Assembly: GCF_000150955.2 (NCBI RefSeq)
Contig: NC_011695.1
Coordinates: 310,001 to 374,000 of the forward strand
From: Phaeodactylum tricornutum CCAP 1055/1
Taxonomy: Eukaryota; Bacillariophyta; Bacillariophyceae; Surirellales; Neidiaceae
Direction: 5' to 3'
Length of the DNA: 64,000 bases
Part shown: one piece after another, positions 1 through 9,382 of the stretch
Position numbering within the stretch: position 1 is the first letter of the stretch
Layout: every line of letters starts with the position of its first letter
Made by a program: the position numbers and the translations under genes
The notes under the pieces: model-generated
Told to the model about the DNA's origin: nothing
The model's database searches: none
Seen by the model: the letters and a program-made list of their open reading frames with translations, nothing else

Positions 1-884
1 CCACCGTTGTCGTTCCGTCCGTAATAACAGCTTGGAGTGTAATGAACTATCTCGGAAGCCAGATCGGACATGAATATTTCCGTGCAATAATTGGGCGATT
101 CTCGAAGGACGTCTTCAAAAAGCAGATGGAACTGGTCGCTCTAGGCGATCGTTTGTCGCTGACAGGAATCAATGACTTTGATTCGCAACTTTTGGACCAC
201 AAGAGACAAATGGTTCGAAAGCACTTTGCGTCCTACCTAACACGAGCCGTAAGTGAAATTCTAAAAGACAGTGCCGAGGATTTGATCCTTCCTCCGATGT
301 ATACTGGGAAATCAAGTCCGATCGTACCTGCTTTGGAGTTCATAAAGAATGTTACCGTCATCCTCGAACTCGATTCAGATATCGAAACCGAAGTCCATGT
401 TTTGAAGCGTAGCTTGCTAGCTCAAATCGGAGTTGCAGAGTACGCAAAAGCGGCACTCTGGGAGAATCCGTGTCCGAAATATATTCTGCCGGATGTTTTT
501 TGTACGGAGTGTTATGAAAGCCGTGATCTCAATTTGTGCTATGTTCCTCCTCGCGAAATCGACAACAAAGTTGAGAAGGATTGGGTTTGTGAAGATTGTG
601 GATCTTCTTATGACGTCGGTGTAATTGAGCGACGATTGATCAGTCTTGTTAATCGCAAGGTGGTTCGATACCAGCTGCAGGACGTTCGGTGCACGAAGAC
701 CAACCGCGTTGCCACCAGAGCTCTTGCTGCTCTTTCAGATTGCTCTGCTGGTCTCAAGCTAGACCTAACTCCGAAGTCTGCCAAGATTGAGGTAACTCTT
801 CTGCGCAGCCTCGCCGACTATCACGGACTTGAGTGTTTACGCGACACGACGGATAGTATCCTGTCCAGTCACGTCGTGTTCTAG
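1..884 (+). CDS. POLE: DNA polymerase epsilon catalytic subunit, C-terminal fragment (5' end outside window)
   Basis: C-terminal end of the leading-strand replicative polymerase, which acts in the nucleus with the small Pol epsilon subunits. The frame is open from base 3 through the ATG at 42, so the gene runs off the left edge and 42 is not the true start. The visible part holds the CysA zinc module (FCTEC, then WVCEDC) and the region of the CysB module, preceded by the family string YQLQDVRC. At CysB only the first cysteine is clearly in place (CTKTNRV instead of CxxC), and the second pair reads DCSAG where the human protein, as I recall it, has CSCAG. The CysB region helps hold the B subunit in this family. 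The end, including the terminal LRDTTDSIL region, looks intact. The family assignment is firm; the meaning of the cysteine changes is not. Confidence 0.88.
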   Translation, partial: TVVVPSVITAWSVMNYLGSQIGHEYFRAIIGRFSKDVFKKQMELVALGDRLSLTGINDFDSQLLDHKRQMVRKHFASYLTRAVSEILKDSAEDLILPPMYTGKSSPIVPALEFIKNVTVILELDSDIETEVHVLKRSLLAQIGVAEYAKAALWENPCPKYILPDVFCTECYESRDLNLCYVPPREIDNKVEKDWVCEDCGSSYDVGVIERRLISLVNRKVVRYQLQDVRCTKTNRVATRALAALSDCSAGLKLDLTPKSAKIEVTLLRSLADYHGLECLRDTTDSILSSHVVF

Positions 885-2677
885 CACTTTTCCTCATGTC
901 CATGATTTTTAATGTTGGCTATAAAGTAGTCGTCCCTCAAACCGATTACATTGAATCATCTGAATGATTTTGGAGCGCTGGTATAACAACGTGTGCCCTT
1001 CGCAGTCGAAACTTCAGTATAACTCCGCTCCGGTTGGGCAAAGACGAATGATAGCCATAAAAACGTACCTCGATCTACTGGAGGGTTTCTTTAGAGCGAC
1101 AGATTGATGAGCCGATCCAATCACTGATAGAGTGCGCTAGTCGACTGGCTGTTGCCAGCGCCTAGAGCCAGTATTTCCGTCCTTATTTTGTCTGTTTCCT
1201 GTTTGGCAACAGGAAGAGTGTTAATTAGATAAACTTTCACTGTTCTGCAAGAACAATTGGATATTTTCAAACAGTCCAAGAGTTGAGAGTTGCCTAACTC
1301 GCAGAGCTTCGACAAGGATTTTGATCGAAAACCGGTTCTATTTCAAAATTGTCCAACCCTGAACCCGAAGATAAATGAACTCCCATTACATTTTGTATCA
1401 GAGAAATAGGAATGTGATTGCTTCGTCGGTATGAATCAACGCATGTCCGCCTCTTCGATCACCTAGTTTTTGTTTTCTCCAAATCACAGTCCAATCCTTG
1501 ACGCTCAAAGATTTTATACTCCAAATGGAAGTTGGCTCAACTGACTATTGTGTGACGTCGCTGGTCCTTACATTCGACGAAGAAGGCCGCCCCGCAATTT
1601 ACACTTCTCTCAGAATTGATTAATCAAAACTCCTTTCACTTGTGACCACCTCTACTCGAGAAATTTGATCCCAATGACGTTCAATTTGTGAACTTTAGAT
1701 CTCAGCATCCTCCGGTTATTGTGACAATCTCTATTGCTTTTTGGCAGGCAACAAAATCTTTCATATTGTCCCACCCGAGTCCGTGAATAAGTTAAAATTG
1801 CCAGGGACGCTGTGCAGGTTACTCGACATTGGCCGGTTGTTTGTCAGGACCAAGTAGATTCGGATGGGAAGTGATACGTCCTGATGGAGCTTGGAGCGTG
1901 CGGGGAAACTTATTGCTCTGGAAATGAATGAGGAAATCACAACTACTGCAAGCTAGAAAACGAATTGGATCAGAGCGAATAAGTTGATAGTATCGAAGAA
2001 GCATTACTGGAGTGTGAGATGGATGATGAGGTGATGAACCCGTCGGAAGATCATGAACTGGTGATTCGTTGTACGCACAATATTCAGCTGAATAATAGCT
2101 ATGAATCTGTCGACGACGTATCGGGAGCTGACTCTTGTGGCATCTGATATTATTCTTATCTGCGTTGCCTATAGTTTTGTACTGTTTTGGAGGAGATCTA
2201 GAGCTGAATTTAAGTTTTATATACGAAAAAGGGTGTTTTATTGTCTTTGACTACGGGTTGGTCTCACAAGGTCTTCTCGTCCGGTGAGACAAGAGGATTG
2301 CACAATAGCCTTAAACTATAGGTTGCACCCTCCTCACAACGCGCCAAGCTTTGACAGCCCCTATTTTTTCCAGTTTTGGATTAGAAAACCCCTACGTCAA
2401 GTGGTACATGAGGGGTTCATATCCCTAAGTCTATCAGATAAGTCTATAATCTTGTGTTTTACGCCTTTGGTCGTCTACGAAAGTATGCGGGATCCTTTCG
2501 ATTCCTTAGACGATTCTTAGCCCGTTATCGATGCAGTTTTCTAGGATTGGGACTCGAGAACTCAAGTCTGGTGGGTAGCACACAAACCTGTCTACTGTAG
2601 GCTTTACCACTTTCGTTATTCAAAACATAGGCCCTGCAGCTTGTTGGGGTCCGCGACGCGGGCGATGCTCCACTTTG
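885..2677. other. Gene-poor interval, possible decayed ORF fragments
   Basis: No convincing complete gene. Short protein-like stretches lie on the + strand in different frames: about 1525-1623, 1741-1857, 1855-1931 and 1981-2139 (ending in a serine/aspartate-rich tail). They cannot be joined cleanly by GT-AG introns and may be remnants of one gene or chance. The base composition is more AT-rich than in the flanking genes. Confidence 0.4.
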
Positions 2678-2687
2678 CTAGATTTTA

Positions 2688-2888
2688 GAGAAAACCGCTA
2701 TTTCGGCCTCTGCGACATGAAAAAATCGCTATTTCGGCCGAATCTGAAAATTTCTAAGTACTTTTGATTGAGCGCGAAACGGCTTTTAAGTAAAATTAGC
2801 AATTAGAAAATAATCAAATGCTTGGTGTATGCTCTGTTTATGATATAGCGGAGGTATCGCGCTGGCATGGATGAGCTGCTTCCAACCC
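2688..2888 (+). repeat. Left terminal inverted repeat of the MULE
   Basis: Pairs with 3748-3948. It contains an internal short repeat: a CGCTATTTCGGCC block occurs twice near the outer end, about 35 bases apart, which could be a subterminal transposase-binding motif (inference). Confidence 0.9.
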
Positions 2889-3246
2889 GTCAAGCTTCGA
2901 TCAATCAATTTCACAGCAGTTGACTGTGAACACTTTACTCCAAGCATACAGAAAACAAATTGTCGCCAGGACTCCAGGAATCTCGAACAGCAAATGCACA
3001 TAAAGTGTGGATACACCACCAGTCTTTTGCATGAAGAATGTCACTGAGAACGTGTCAAGCAAGGTCAATTCAATGTTCATTGGAAAAAAGGTACTGATAT
3101 CTTGCAGATTATTTCACCAAGCATCATTCGCCATCACATCGTCGAATAATGCGATCTCGTTATTTGCTCGATCCCGACCAAACTGCCTCCAACTCAAGTT
3201 TGAAACGAGGGTGTGTTGATAATTCCATTGGGCCTACTAAAGCTTT

Positions 3247-3306
3247 CCCAATCCGTTGTGACAAGACTGACATTCTCCCAATCCGTTGTGACAAGATTGA
3301 TAGTAC
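3247..3306 (+). repeat. 30-bp tandem duplication inside the MULE
   Basis: Two copies beginning CCCAATCCGTTGTGACAAGA start at 3247 and 3277. The period of 30 bases keeps the surrounding frame open (PIRCDK occurs twice), so the duplication is neutral for the reading frame. Confidence 0.85.
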
Positions 3307-3325
3307 CCAAGAACCTATCACGGAA

Positions 3326-3529
3326 ATGGAACAATCAGAAATCGAAAAGATGAACCTTCTCGCACCGGCAGCGTTCGAGTACAAATTTGCTGGACCCATT
3401 GAGGCAGTACTCACAACTCTTGCACTCCCTCTTGTAGGTTTAGTACTGGCGTACTATGTATGGAGTGATGTATATTGGGTTGACATTGCTTCACTATTGG
3501 CGAGTCTTGGGGAGACGACGAACTCCTGA
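3326..3529 (+). pseudogene. Possible captured fragment of a sterol C14/C7 reductase (Erg24/DHCR7-like) N-terminus
   Basis: Within the MULE a 67-residue frame from ATG 3326 contains FEYKFAGPIEAVLTTLALP followed by a hydrophobic stretch. The pattern EFGGxxGAxxxTxxLP is what I remember at the first membrane segment of the Erg24, lamin-B-receptor and DHCR7 sterol reductases. The frame ends at 3527-3529, far short of the family's 400 or more residues, and weaker protein-like text continues in another frame to about 3690. A capture of host coding sequence by the transposon would explain this. The similarity is short, and a chance hydrophobic ORF is the alternative. No other part of the reductase, such as its C-terminal NADPH-binding region, is visible. 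Confidence 0.4.
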
Positions 3530-3747
3530 CATTTCTGGCAGATAGTCATTGGCAATCTTATGCTTTGTTCTTGCTGCAACGACAGCGATTCCGTATCATT
3601 GTTACTTTGATTTGCTTTCAGCATTTGTTCCTATTCCAATCATCCTGGAATAATTTTTCCTTTGAACTGCTACAGGAATCTCCCTTTGCCTTTGGGCTGC
3701 GCCTGGACCACGACAAGAAAAGGCGTGGTTAGAATGCAGTAGGTCAT

Positions 3748-3948
3748 GGGTTGGAAGCAGCTCATCCATGCCAGCGCGATACCTCCGCTATATCATACAC
3801 AGAGCATACACCAAGCATTTGATTATTTTCTAATTGCTAATTTTACTTAAAAGCCGTTTCGCGCTCAATCAAAAGTACTTAGAAATTTTCAGATTCGGCC
3901 GAAATAGCGATTTTTTCATGTCGCAGAGGCCGAAATAGCGGTTTTCCT
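3748..3948 (-). repeat. Right terminal inverted repeat of the MULE
   Basis: Reverse complement of 2688-2888. One internal base differs (CTGTTTATG on the left, CTGTGTATG in the matching orientation on the right), as do the terminal two or three bases. Confidence 0.9.
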
Positions 3949-3958
3949 CTAGATTTTA

Positions 3959-4723
3959 TCACCCCTGGAATCCCGCGACATTTCTATACCGGAAATACCG
4001 TTAGCTCTTGTCGATGCCATACCTACCTACCTTACAGAGTTGTTGAAGGCAGTCTTGCCAAGTTGGTAGAGAACGAAGCCAGCTATTTCCAGGACTAAAT
4101 CTATGCTAAGAAACTCAAAGTATAAGGAGACATAAATAAACGCTGTTCTTCTCGGAAGAACTAGAATTGTTAAGCCTCAAAAAATATTTCTTATGTAAGC
4201 CTTGGATTTGCCTTGCTGACCTGTCAATGAGGCATCGGTGTTTCGGATGCTCGACTCAATTCGTAACGTTGTATAATATATGTATAATTGTGTTTTTTTT
4301 AATTTTACAAGATGAATTCGGATATTCTCAAAATCCTATTCTTTATGGATTTGACATATAAAAAAACTAAAATTTCGTAATTCCCAGCAGGCCAAAAACC
4401 CTGCTAGATCGGGTCATTTATCAGAGACCTCAATTCTCGTTCGGTTTTTTCTCAGCAGTCATTTTCGAAGCAAACGGGAACTGCCCTTTTTCCAACATTC
4501 CGATCACGAGGATGACTTCTTAATTGATCGCCTACAACTCAATGACCCCAGAAGACAAGGACATATTGTTTTACCACGGCAATCGCCTCCTTACTCACAG
4601 TCAAGGTTCATATTGTTAATGGAAGGGAGAAGTCGTCCTCAAACCACTCGGTAGGCAGACAAAACTTGGACCCGCGACAGCCGCCAACAACGAAAGTTCT
4701 TAAGATTCACAAACAAAAGCAAC
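3959..4723. other. Intergenic, no gene seen
   Basis: AT-rich sequence with poly-T runs near 4290-4300 and short stop-rich frames only. It presumably holds the promoter of the two-exon gene starting at 4724. Confidence 0.5.
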
Positions 4724-5617
4724 ATGCGAAAACAAGCAAAGAATTTGATAAATGCCGACATGAATGTTATGATGACTCGGAGGAGGAATCGCAGCGTAAG
4801 GTTTACCGAAGAGATTGATGTGTTTGAAGTGGAATGTTTTCGAGAACACCTGAATCGATGTTGGTACCAGGTAGGTCACAATTGTTATCATATCTTTGAC
4901 CTTGTCCAGAGAGAGTGTCAGTCGTCTCACCTCCCAGACTTCTCAATTACTTGATTTGCGTAGAATGACGACTACAGAGACTTTTCGCTCGATCGAAAGG
5001 CTTGCGTTGTCGCCTACCGAAAGGTTGCTGCCAAGAACAGGCAACATCAGCTTTCCGAGGATGTCCAACTATGCTTGCTTGGACTTGAAAGCAGCTTATC
5101 CATGGATGTAAGAGAACTCTCTGCGGAGCGTCGTGCCGAAATTGTACATGGGGTACTACTGGAACAAGAAGCACAGTGGACTGGAGGGTACAGTGATCAG
5201 GATCAAATCCGACTAGTATCGATCGGTTGCAGCACAGAAGCGGTTGTCGAAGCTATTGAACGGGCTGTCTTCGATACGAGTGACAGGCGTTTGCCTTTTA
5301 CTGAAAAACTGAGACTAGGAACAGGTGGCACTGCAACAACATCTATCTGGGGGGATCAAGCGAACATGTGCTCGTCACCACTGATCCCCAGGCGCCAGGC
5401 ATCAAAACGCTTGGTCAAGGAACCTTCTTTCCGCGCAACGCTGACCGGGAAATCTTCAATTCGAATGCAGACATCTGAGCGGCTAGATTCGCGGCCTTCG
5501 CTTCCACAAAAAAAGCCGTCACTTAGATTTTTGGAGGCTTTAAACCGACGCGACTACCGCCCCCAAAGCATAACGAGACAGCCGTCACTTCGATATGAAG
5601 TTAGCTTAATTCAGTAG
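4724..5617 (+). CDS. Two-exon diatom-type hypothetical protein (VRF...WY pattern)
   Basis: Exons 4724-4870 and 4964-5617 joined over a 93-bp GT-AG intron (GTAGGT...TTGCGTAG) give 266 residues. Splicing turns two unrelated-looking ORFs into one continuous protein: the first exon ends ...NRCWYQ and the second opens NDDYRDFSLDR. The N-terminal part has RRRNRSVRFTEEIDV and WY, a pattern I associate with a large family of diatom nuclear proteins of unknown function (recall, not tested). The middle is charged and helical, and the C-terminal third is rich in Ser, Arg and Pro with repeated RQPSLR/KKPSLR-like blocks that could be phosphorylation sites. No membrane segment or signal peptide. Function unknown; the gene structure is well supported by frame continuity. 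Confidence 0.72.
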
Positions 5618-7540
5618 TGTCTCTCCATGGATGTGGCAATTCCGATTGTCTCGGGAAGCAAGCATGTGTCAAGAGCGGAGAAAATTTGCTACGGAGAATT
5701 AATGCGATTAGACTTGAATACCAATAGAACAAAGCAAATATTGTTTAGGAGCCTCATGTAAGTAAATCTTTGTCCATTATTGCCTTTTGATTCCGTCAGG
5801 CTCGTTTGCGTCGTTGGCCAACGCAACATCATTGTTCACTGGGCTTGCCGCAATGCCTTAACTGCAAATATCAGACCCTCGGAAAAAGAGCCAGGAGTTA
5901 TTTTAGATGTGAAACTACGCAAATTAGATTGAAAATATCAGCCGAGCTGGACGGCGTCGTAATTATCCTTTGTCTGTGAGTATTGGGAAGGGGAAATTCA
6001 CTGATGTTATCCGGTCTCAAAAAGGCCGGCAAAATCACTAATCCGGACAAATCCTAGATTTCCTAGCTGTAAGTAGCAAAGCTGGGTCGCGAGTGGATAC
6101 CTAAAGAGCGACAATTTTGCGCGCACTGTCGTTTATATTGTTAAATACTTACAGTTAATGTAATATACATATTTGTCATTACTGCTTGAGATCATTACAT
6201 CTACCCATTCCATCATTTTCGTTGTCAGGAATATTGGCCGTGGAAGAGCTTTTACCGCAAGAACACAAGACAGGGCATGCGGAGTGGCTGGGCACATACA
6301 GTACACTTGCCCAAAGTCAAACACTGAATGAAGACATTTGATTCATACAAAACATGCTTTGTAATATGCTGAGTCTGAGGCCAAACTATCTTACATTTAA
6401 AAAGGTTAAGAAACTCATACTTGTTTCCTAATAGGAAACTATTGTAGCATTGCACTGACAAATGCGTCAACAAATGTAAACAAAAGCACATTGACGGGAG
6501 CATCAATAGAAAGAAATCGCTCTGGTGGGAATCTTTCTGGGAAACACTGGTATTTAAGTCAAAGTCGTATCCACCGAGAACGCTACTAACTTGGACCTAG
6601 CGCCAAACAATAGCTCTTTGGACGGGACGGGTGGCAATGCGGACACCAAGACTGCGTCCACAATCCAATACATCGCTGTGATCTTGTCGCCCTTGGTATC
6701 CTCCATGCCGTTACTGTCTCCATCGGACCCTCCAGTGTCCCCTCGCTAATACCTTCCCGACTGCCTTCCACTCAAAAGTCCTCATCACCTCCAGGTAGTT
6801 CCAGTGCCTTGTCATCGGGAGTGCCTTCGAGCGCAACGTCGGCTACGCTGTCGTCAAATCCTTCGATTGCACCGTTGTTGAAAGCGTTGGGTATTCCATT
6901 GGCTTCACCGTCCTTGCAACCTTTGTCATTGCCGTCGGAAAGGCCGCCCAGTATGCCTTTGGAAGCCCCGTCGCTATTTCCATATCCCTTTACGCTGACC
7001 CAAACCCTAATCTTCTGATGCCACATTAAAAGAAAGTTACACCGTTAAAAGTGAATTGTGCGTAGGATACCAGTACTCGGAATCCGCTTCGACGTCTTCG
7101 TATGCCATCGCGTAAAAATTGCACACTTCGAAGAGACCTCACGACAGAGAGAAGAAGGCAAACAAATCGACTTATGTTCGTTTTCTTTGCATCTTCGAGA
7201 TTCATGCCGAGGAGTCGCTTTTCTAGCGCTTCACTGTCATGCAACAGGTAAACTCGATTGATGGCTGCCTGAGTCTTCCTCGAATTCTCTTTTCCAGCAT
7301 GAAATCTTTGGCCGGAAATCGATTTTACCGGTCTATTTGACTTTTTTTCAATGATAGCCCTGAGTGAATTTTAAAGATCCGATACCGCAGAGAGCTCTTG
7401 GATACAATGCGAACTGTTCCAGACATTGCGATGATTGAAAAGTGGAAAAGTCGTCACCTGAAGGGGAGCTTATAAAACGACAGCCACTCTTCAACGATCT
7501 TCCCGAAAAGCTAGCTTTCCATTTTGAGACCGATATCATC
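5618..7540. other. Long intergenic interval with a weak repeat-coded tract at 6586-7026
   Basis: No complete gene. On the minus strand at 6586-7026 two adjacent short frames encode Gly/Glu/Asp-rich text with recurring EG and DG pairs (GISEGTLEGP; GGLSDGNDKG), separated by a stop. This looks like the remains of a short-period repeat protein. Opposite-strand readings are Pro/Ser-rich and equally repetitive, so coding strand and status are unsure. The remainder holds the presumed promoter of the phosphate transporter. Confidence 0.35.
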
Positions 7541-9118
7541 ATGAGCGTTGACATGAGTCCTTTTCTTTGGATAGCCGTCCTCGGAGGTATCTGTGGCTTT
7601 GGTTACGGGTTCTTTATCGGCGCGAACGACGTTGCAAACGCTTTTGCTTCTTCCGTGTCCTCCAAGTCTGTAACTTTGAAGCAAGCCGTCATCATCGCTA
7701 GTATCTTCGAGTTTTCGGGGGCCTTTTTTCTCGGAGCTTCTGTTACGGGTACAATTCGATCCAAGATTATCGACATCAACCTCTACATTGACGAGCCTGA
7801 GCTTCTCATGTTCGGTATGTTCACGTCCTTGCTCTCGGCCGTCATTATGTTGGCCATCGCGACACGATTCGGTCTCCCCGTGTCCACTACGCACGACATT
7901 GTTGGCTGCATCATGGGCTTTTCAATTGCCGCCAAAGGCTTCGACTCGGTAGACTGGGATGTGGCTCGCAAGCTGTTCATGTCGTGGGTCGCATCGCCTT
8001 TGATCTCGGGTTGTGTTGCTGCCTTTCTGTTTGGAATGGTCAAATATTTTGTAATGAAGACGGACAATCCCTACCAGCGAGCCTACTACACCTTCCCCAT
8101 TGTTCTTACGATTGGACTCGGTATTGATATCTTCTACATTCTGTACAAGGCGAGTTCCAATTTTTCGGGATTTTCTGACAAACTCGAGCTGTACTGGGTT
8201 CTTCCTACATCCTTTGGTATTGGTCTCTTTGCTGGTATCTTGTGGATCTTCGTATTTGGTCCTTGCGCCAAGAAGCGTGTTGAACATTTGAAGATCACGA
8301 GGGACGAGGCTGAGCACGAAGCTACTACTTGCGATCCCGAATCAACTCCGGGATCTATAGCTGAGGATCGCAAAGCGTCAAACAGCCGCGAGGAGATTCA
8401 CGATCTCGATGACAGCGGGCATCCCATGAAGGAGTCGACCGACGAACCAAGTTCAGAAGAAAAATCGCCCTCGACCATCGTCGATAACCTCAAGCTCTTG
8501 TCTAAAAAATTTGGAGATTCTACTTACAACCAAGATCTCCATGCTCAGTCTATGCATGAGAATCCCCGCACAGCCGAGATTTGGGAGCAGGGTGAAGTCT
8601 ACGACCCGGATGCAGAAATGCTCTTTTCATACGTCCAGGTCTTCACTGCTTGCCTAAACTCTTTTGCCCACGGTGCCAATGACGTGTCCAACACGATTGC
8701 TCCTTTGAGTGCCATTATCCAGCTCTACCAGGATGGTGTTGTTGAGAAGAAATCGGAAGTTCAAAAGTGGGTTCTCGCTTATGGAGGCATTGCCATTGTT
8801 CTCGGTCTCGCTCTCTACGGATACCGTGTAATGAAGTCGGTCGGCTACAAACTGACTCGCTTGTCCCCTTCGCGCGGCGCTTCAGCCGAGCTTGCCGCTT
8901 CGTTGACAGTTGTGACCGCTTCTTTTCTCTCGATTCCAGTGTCGTCGACCCAGTGCATCGTTGGCGCCGTCTCGGGGGTTGGTTTGATTGGCGGCTGGAA
9001 GAATGTCCAGTGGCTCTTCCTTGCCCGTGTTTGTGTTGGATGGGTCGTGCTGTTCTTTGTCGCGGTGTTGCTCTCGGCTGGGGTCTTTTCCTTTGGAGCT
9101 TTTTCCCCCTCTGCCTGA
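7541..9118 (+). CDS. PiT-family inorganic phosphate transporter (PHO4/PHO89-like)
   Basis: Na+- or H+-coupled phosphate importer of the PiT family, here 525 residues and about 10-12 membrane segments. The two inverted family signatures are both present: GANDVANAF in the N-terminal half and GANDVSNTIAPL in the C-terminal half, each followed by a second conserved block (LPVSTTHDIVG and IPVSSTQCIVGA). A long hydrophilic central loop rich in Glu, Asp and Ser (about residues 250-360) separates the halves, typical of eukaryotic members. I start at ATG 7541 (MSVDMSPFLWI) because the longer open frame would begin at a GTG. Diatoms have several such genes and phosphate starvation often induces them, but no regulatory element was identified here. 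It is convergent with the NTT gene, 264 bp away. Confidence 0.92.
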   Translation: MSVDMSPFLWIAVLGGICGFGYGFFIGANDVANAFASSVSSKSVTLKQAVIIASIFEFSGAFFLGASVTGTIRSKIIDINLYIDEPELLMFGMFTSLLSAVIMLAIATRFGLPVSTTHDIVGCIMGFSIAAKGFDSVDWDVARKLFMSWVASPLISGCVAAFLFGMVKYFVMKTDNPYQRAYYTFPIVLTIGLGIDIFYILYKASSNFSGFSDKLELYWVLPTSFGIGLFAGILWIFVFGPCAKKRVEHLKITRDEAEHEATTCDPESTPGSIAEDRKASNSREEIHDLDDSGHPMKESTDEPSSEEKSPSTIVDNLKLLSKKFGDSTYNQDLHAQSMHENPRTAEIWEQGEVYDPDAEMLFSYVQVFTACLNSFAHGANDVSNTIAPLSAIIQLYQDGVVEKKSEVQKWVLAYGGIAIVLGLALYGYRVMKSVGYKLTRLSPSRGASAELAASLTVVTASFLSIPVSSTQCIVGAVSGVGLIGGWKNVQWLFLARVCVGWVVLFFVAVLLSAGVFSFGAFSPSA

Positions 9119-9382
9119 GACAGCTTGCGCATGCCCATGCACTGGATCCGTTTAAACAATGGGTAGAATATCCCAATTTGAGTAGCACTTAAAATAATTC
9201 CATGAATATATATGCATTCATAAATTGGAATAGTGCTTGCTGTTAGTTTCATGAATGACATATATGAAAAATAACTTGTATAACAGTGAATTCATAAATC
9301 AAAGAAAGAGAGGAAACTGTAAACTATTGGAAGGAGAAAGAGAATGCTGTAATAGCGAAAGAGTTTGAAAGTAACAACAGGC

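Larger units (their letters stand above)
2688..3948. mobile_element. Non-autonomous Mutator-like (MULE) element with 201-bp terminal inverted repeats, possible Pack-MULE
   Basis: The first 201 bases (2688-2888) recur almost perfectly as the reverse complement at 3748-3948; I see one internal mismatch and a difference in the outermost bases. The ends read GAGAAAACCGCTATTTCGG or close to it. The element is flanked by the same 10 bases, CTAGATTTTA, at 2678-2687 and 3949-3958, as expected of a target-site duplication. TIRs of 100 bp or more with 9-11 bp duplications are the hallmark of the Mutator superfamily. The 859-bp interior has no transposase, so movement would need help in trans. It carries a short frame resembling a sterol reductase N-terminus, hence the Pack-MULE suggestion. 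The near identity of the arms and the intact duplication suggest a fairly recent insertion. Confidence 0.85.
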
